From the NCBI GenBank assembly GCA_018268085.1, contig JAFDXE010000022.1, positions 1 through 64,000 of the forward strand: DNA of 64,000 nt. Direction: 5' to 3'. Of this stretch, positions 63,046 to 64,000 are shown piece after piece. The notes below the pieces were generated by a model. The model searched no databases, was not told where the DNA came from, and saw only the letters and a program-made list of their open reading frames with translations. The stretch comes from Bacteroidota bacterium (GTDB lineage Bacteria > Bacteroidota > Bacteroidia > Chitinophagales > Chitinophagaceae). Numbering within the stretch: position 1 is the stretch's first letter; each line of letters begins with the position of its first letter. Made by a program: the position numbers and the translations under genes.

Positions 63046-63885
63046 TTACCGGTGGAATTTTATCAATCCTTCCATTGGATTTTTGAGTACGCTGCCCAAT
63101 TGAAGTTCGTAAGATGAACACATTTCTTTCAGTACATCTTTAAACCCGTAAGCCACACTTCCAACAAAGTGTATGGGTAAGGTCCAGCTTTCTTTGTATT
63201 TATAAATATGGTTGTAGATAAAATCGTTGAAACTGTCTTCAATGATATTTTCGATCATAAAGTGCCCGCGGTTCTCTATTAAAAATCCTACAAAGCCGGC
63301 AAGATACCTGTTGGGTAATGGCTTTTTATATACAGCATCCAGGATCTCATTTGCATTGGTATTGTACTTCTGGTCGAAACGATCCATCAGGTCAGGATCA
63401 AATGTGTTATAGAGATAATACTGCAGAACTTTACGACCCAGGTGCGTTCCGGCACCTTCATCACCCAGTACATACCCCAAACCCGGACTGTTCTTTACAA
63501 TTTTTTTACCGTTGTAATAACAGGAATTTGAACCGGTGCCAAGAATGCAGGCGATTCCCTTTTCATTACCGCACAAAGATTTTGCAGCGCCCATCAGGTC
63601 ATGATCAACAGATACCTTGGCATTATTAAATACCGCGTTGATCGCACGCTTCACCATTTTCACATTTACCGGGTTGCTGCAGCCGGTACCATAAAAAAAT
63701 ACTTCAGCAGGTTCCTGCTTTTTAAGCTTTGGCAGCAATTCTGTTTTAAGAATATCTGTAACCTGGGTTTCAGTAAGAAAGTAAGGACTTAAACCCTGTG
63801 TGTTTACCGTAATTTTTTTATTCCCGTTTAGCAGGCACCATTCTGTTTTCGTAGAACCACTGTCTGCGATTAGTTTAACAGCCAT
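63046..63885 (-). CDS. BadF/BadG-type sugar kinase, N-acetylglucosamine kinase-like
   Basis: A 279-residue ASKHA-fold ATPase. The phosphate-1 motif is ADSGSTKTEWCLL, and the phosphate-2/adenosine regions are GIACILGTGSNSCYYNG and LGDEGAGTHLGRKVL. Family members phosphorylate N-acetylglucosamine or N-acetylmuramate (MurK-like). Located directly before murQ, it would supply MurNAc-6-phosphate for that enzyme; the exact substrate is inference from context. Confidence 0.88.
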   Translation of the reverse strand: MAVKLIADSGSTKTEWCLLNGNKKITVNTQGLSPYFLTETQVTDILKTELLPKLKKQEPAEVFFYGTGCSNPVNVKMVKRAINAVFNNAKVSVDHDLMGAAKSLCGNEKGIACILGTGSNSCYYNGKKIVKNSPGLGYVLGDEGAGTHLGRKVLQYYLYNTFDPDLMDRFDQKYNTNANEILDAVYKKPLPNRYLAGFVGFLIENRGHFMIENIIEDSFNDFIYNHIYKYKESWTLPIHFVGSVAYGFKDVLKEMCSSYELQLGSVLKNPMEGLIKFHR

Positions 63886-64000
63886 TATGTATTAAATTAT
63901 TTTGTGGAGTAAGGTAATTCATTCATATCAAAATTGGTATAAAAAACAAAAGCATCAAACAAAAAATTAACTTCGTGCCCTTAATTGATAATCGTAGTTT

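Noticed and set aside
1-64000. tRNA/rRNA genes, CRISPR arrays, prophage or integrative element genes.
   Set aside because: Looked for in the intergenic gaps and gene content; none seen. Intergenic spaces are short and filled by terminators, promoters and the repeats listed.

Overview
The window looks like chromosome from a Bacteroidota bacterium, most likely family Chitinophagaceae. Several observations point there: secreted proteins ending in type IX secretion (T9SS) sorting domains; families common in that phylum (DUF2911, DUF5916, DUF4421, a single-subunit cytochrome b succinate dehydrogenase); start codons without clear Shine-Dalgarno sequences; and repeated TAnnTTTG boxes upstream of genes, the known Bacteroidota -7 promoter element. 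Almost all of it is ordinary chromosome. I see no prophage, integrative element, CRISPR array, rRNA or tRNA.

Layout. 1-1430: a decayed IS200-like/RAYT transposase with two in-frame stops, bracketed by exact 26-bp inverted repeats and followed by a 155-bp tandem array of REP-like hairpins. 1431-11164: a very large T9SS-exported metallopeptidase, a lipoprotein, a DUF2911/TPR protein and an IGHMBP2-like helicase. 11354-19480: mostly envelope and secreted proteins (DUF5916, SYLF, DUF4421, small lipoproteins). 19578-23320: a histidine degradation operon, hutH-cupin-hutU. 23478-31963: a YCF48-like secreted protein, DUF486, Smc, YceI, a secreted DUF4412-like protein and a TPR protein. 32102-41776: housekeeping genes dnaG, plsY, prmA, pnp and rpsO, with an AraC regulator, an OmdA-type protein and an M48 peptidase. 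42005-45244: a surface-glycan set (sugar dehydrogenase plus two glycosyltransferases), convergent with a FtsE-like ATPase. 46070-47993: BlaI with its own operators and a BlaR1/M56-amidase fusion. 48068-52449: purM, ribF, holA and a coiled-coil membrane protein. 52618-63885: a large outer-membrane protein, sdhCAB, an unknown protein, a T9SS secreted protein, and murQ with a sugar kinase.

The most interesting functional unit is the BlaI-type repressor followed 9 bp later by a BlaR1-like membrane metallopeptidase whose outward-facing end is a complete N-acetylmuramoyl-L-alanine amidase domain. Sensor-protease and wall-cutting enzyme are one polypeptide under a self-regulated promoter with two operators 20 bp apart. 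At the far end of the window, murQ and a BadF/N-acetylglucosamine-kinase-like gene form a wall-sugar recycling pair.

The other notable layer is non-coding: the REP array; two copies of a 71-bp intergenic element with an identical perfect 20-bp palindrome (11248-11318 and 52527-52597); and short tandem repeats, mostly with a 7-bp period, in intergenic spaces including the gap between sdhA and sdhB. Start codons are often not ATG: smc GTG; dnaG, both glycosyltransferases and the 1165-residue outer-membrane protein TTG.
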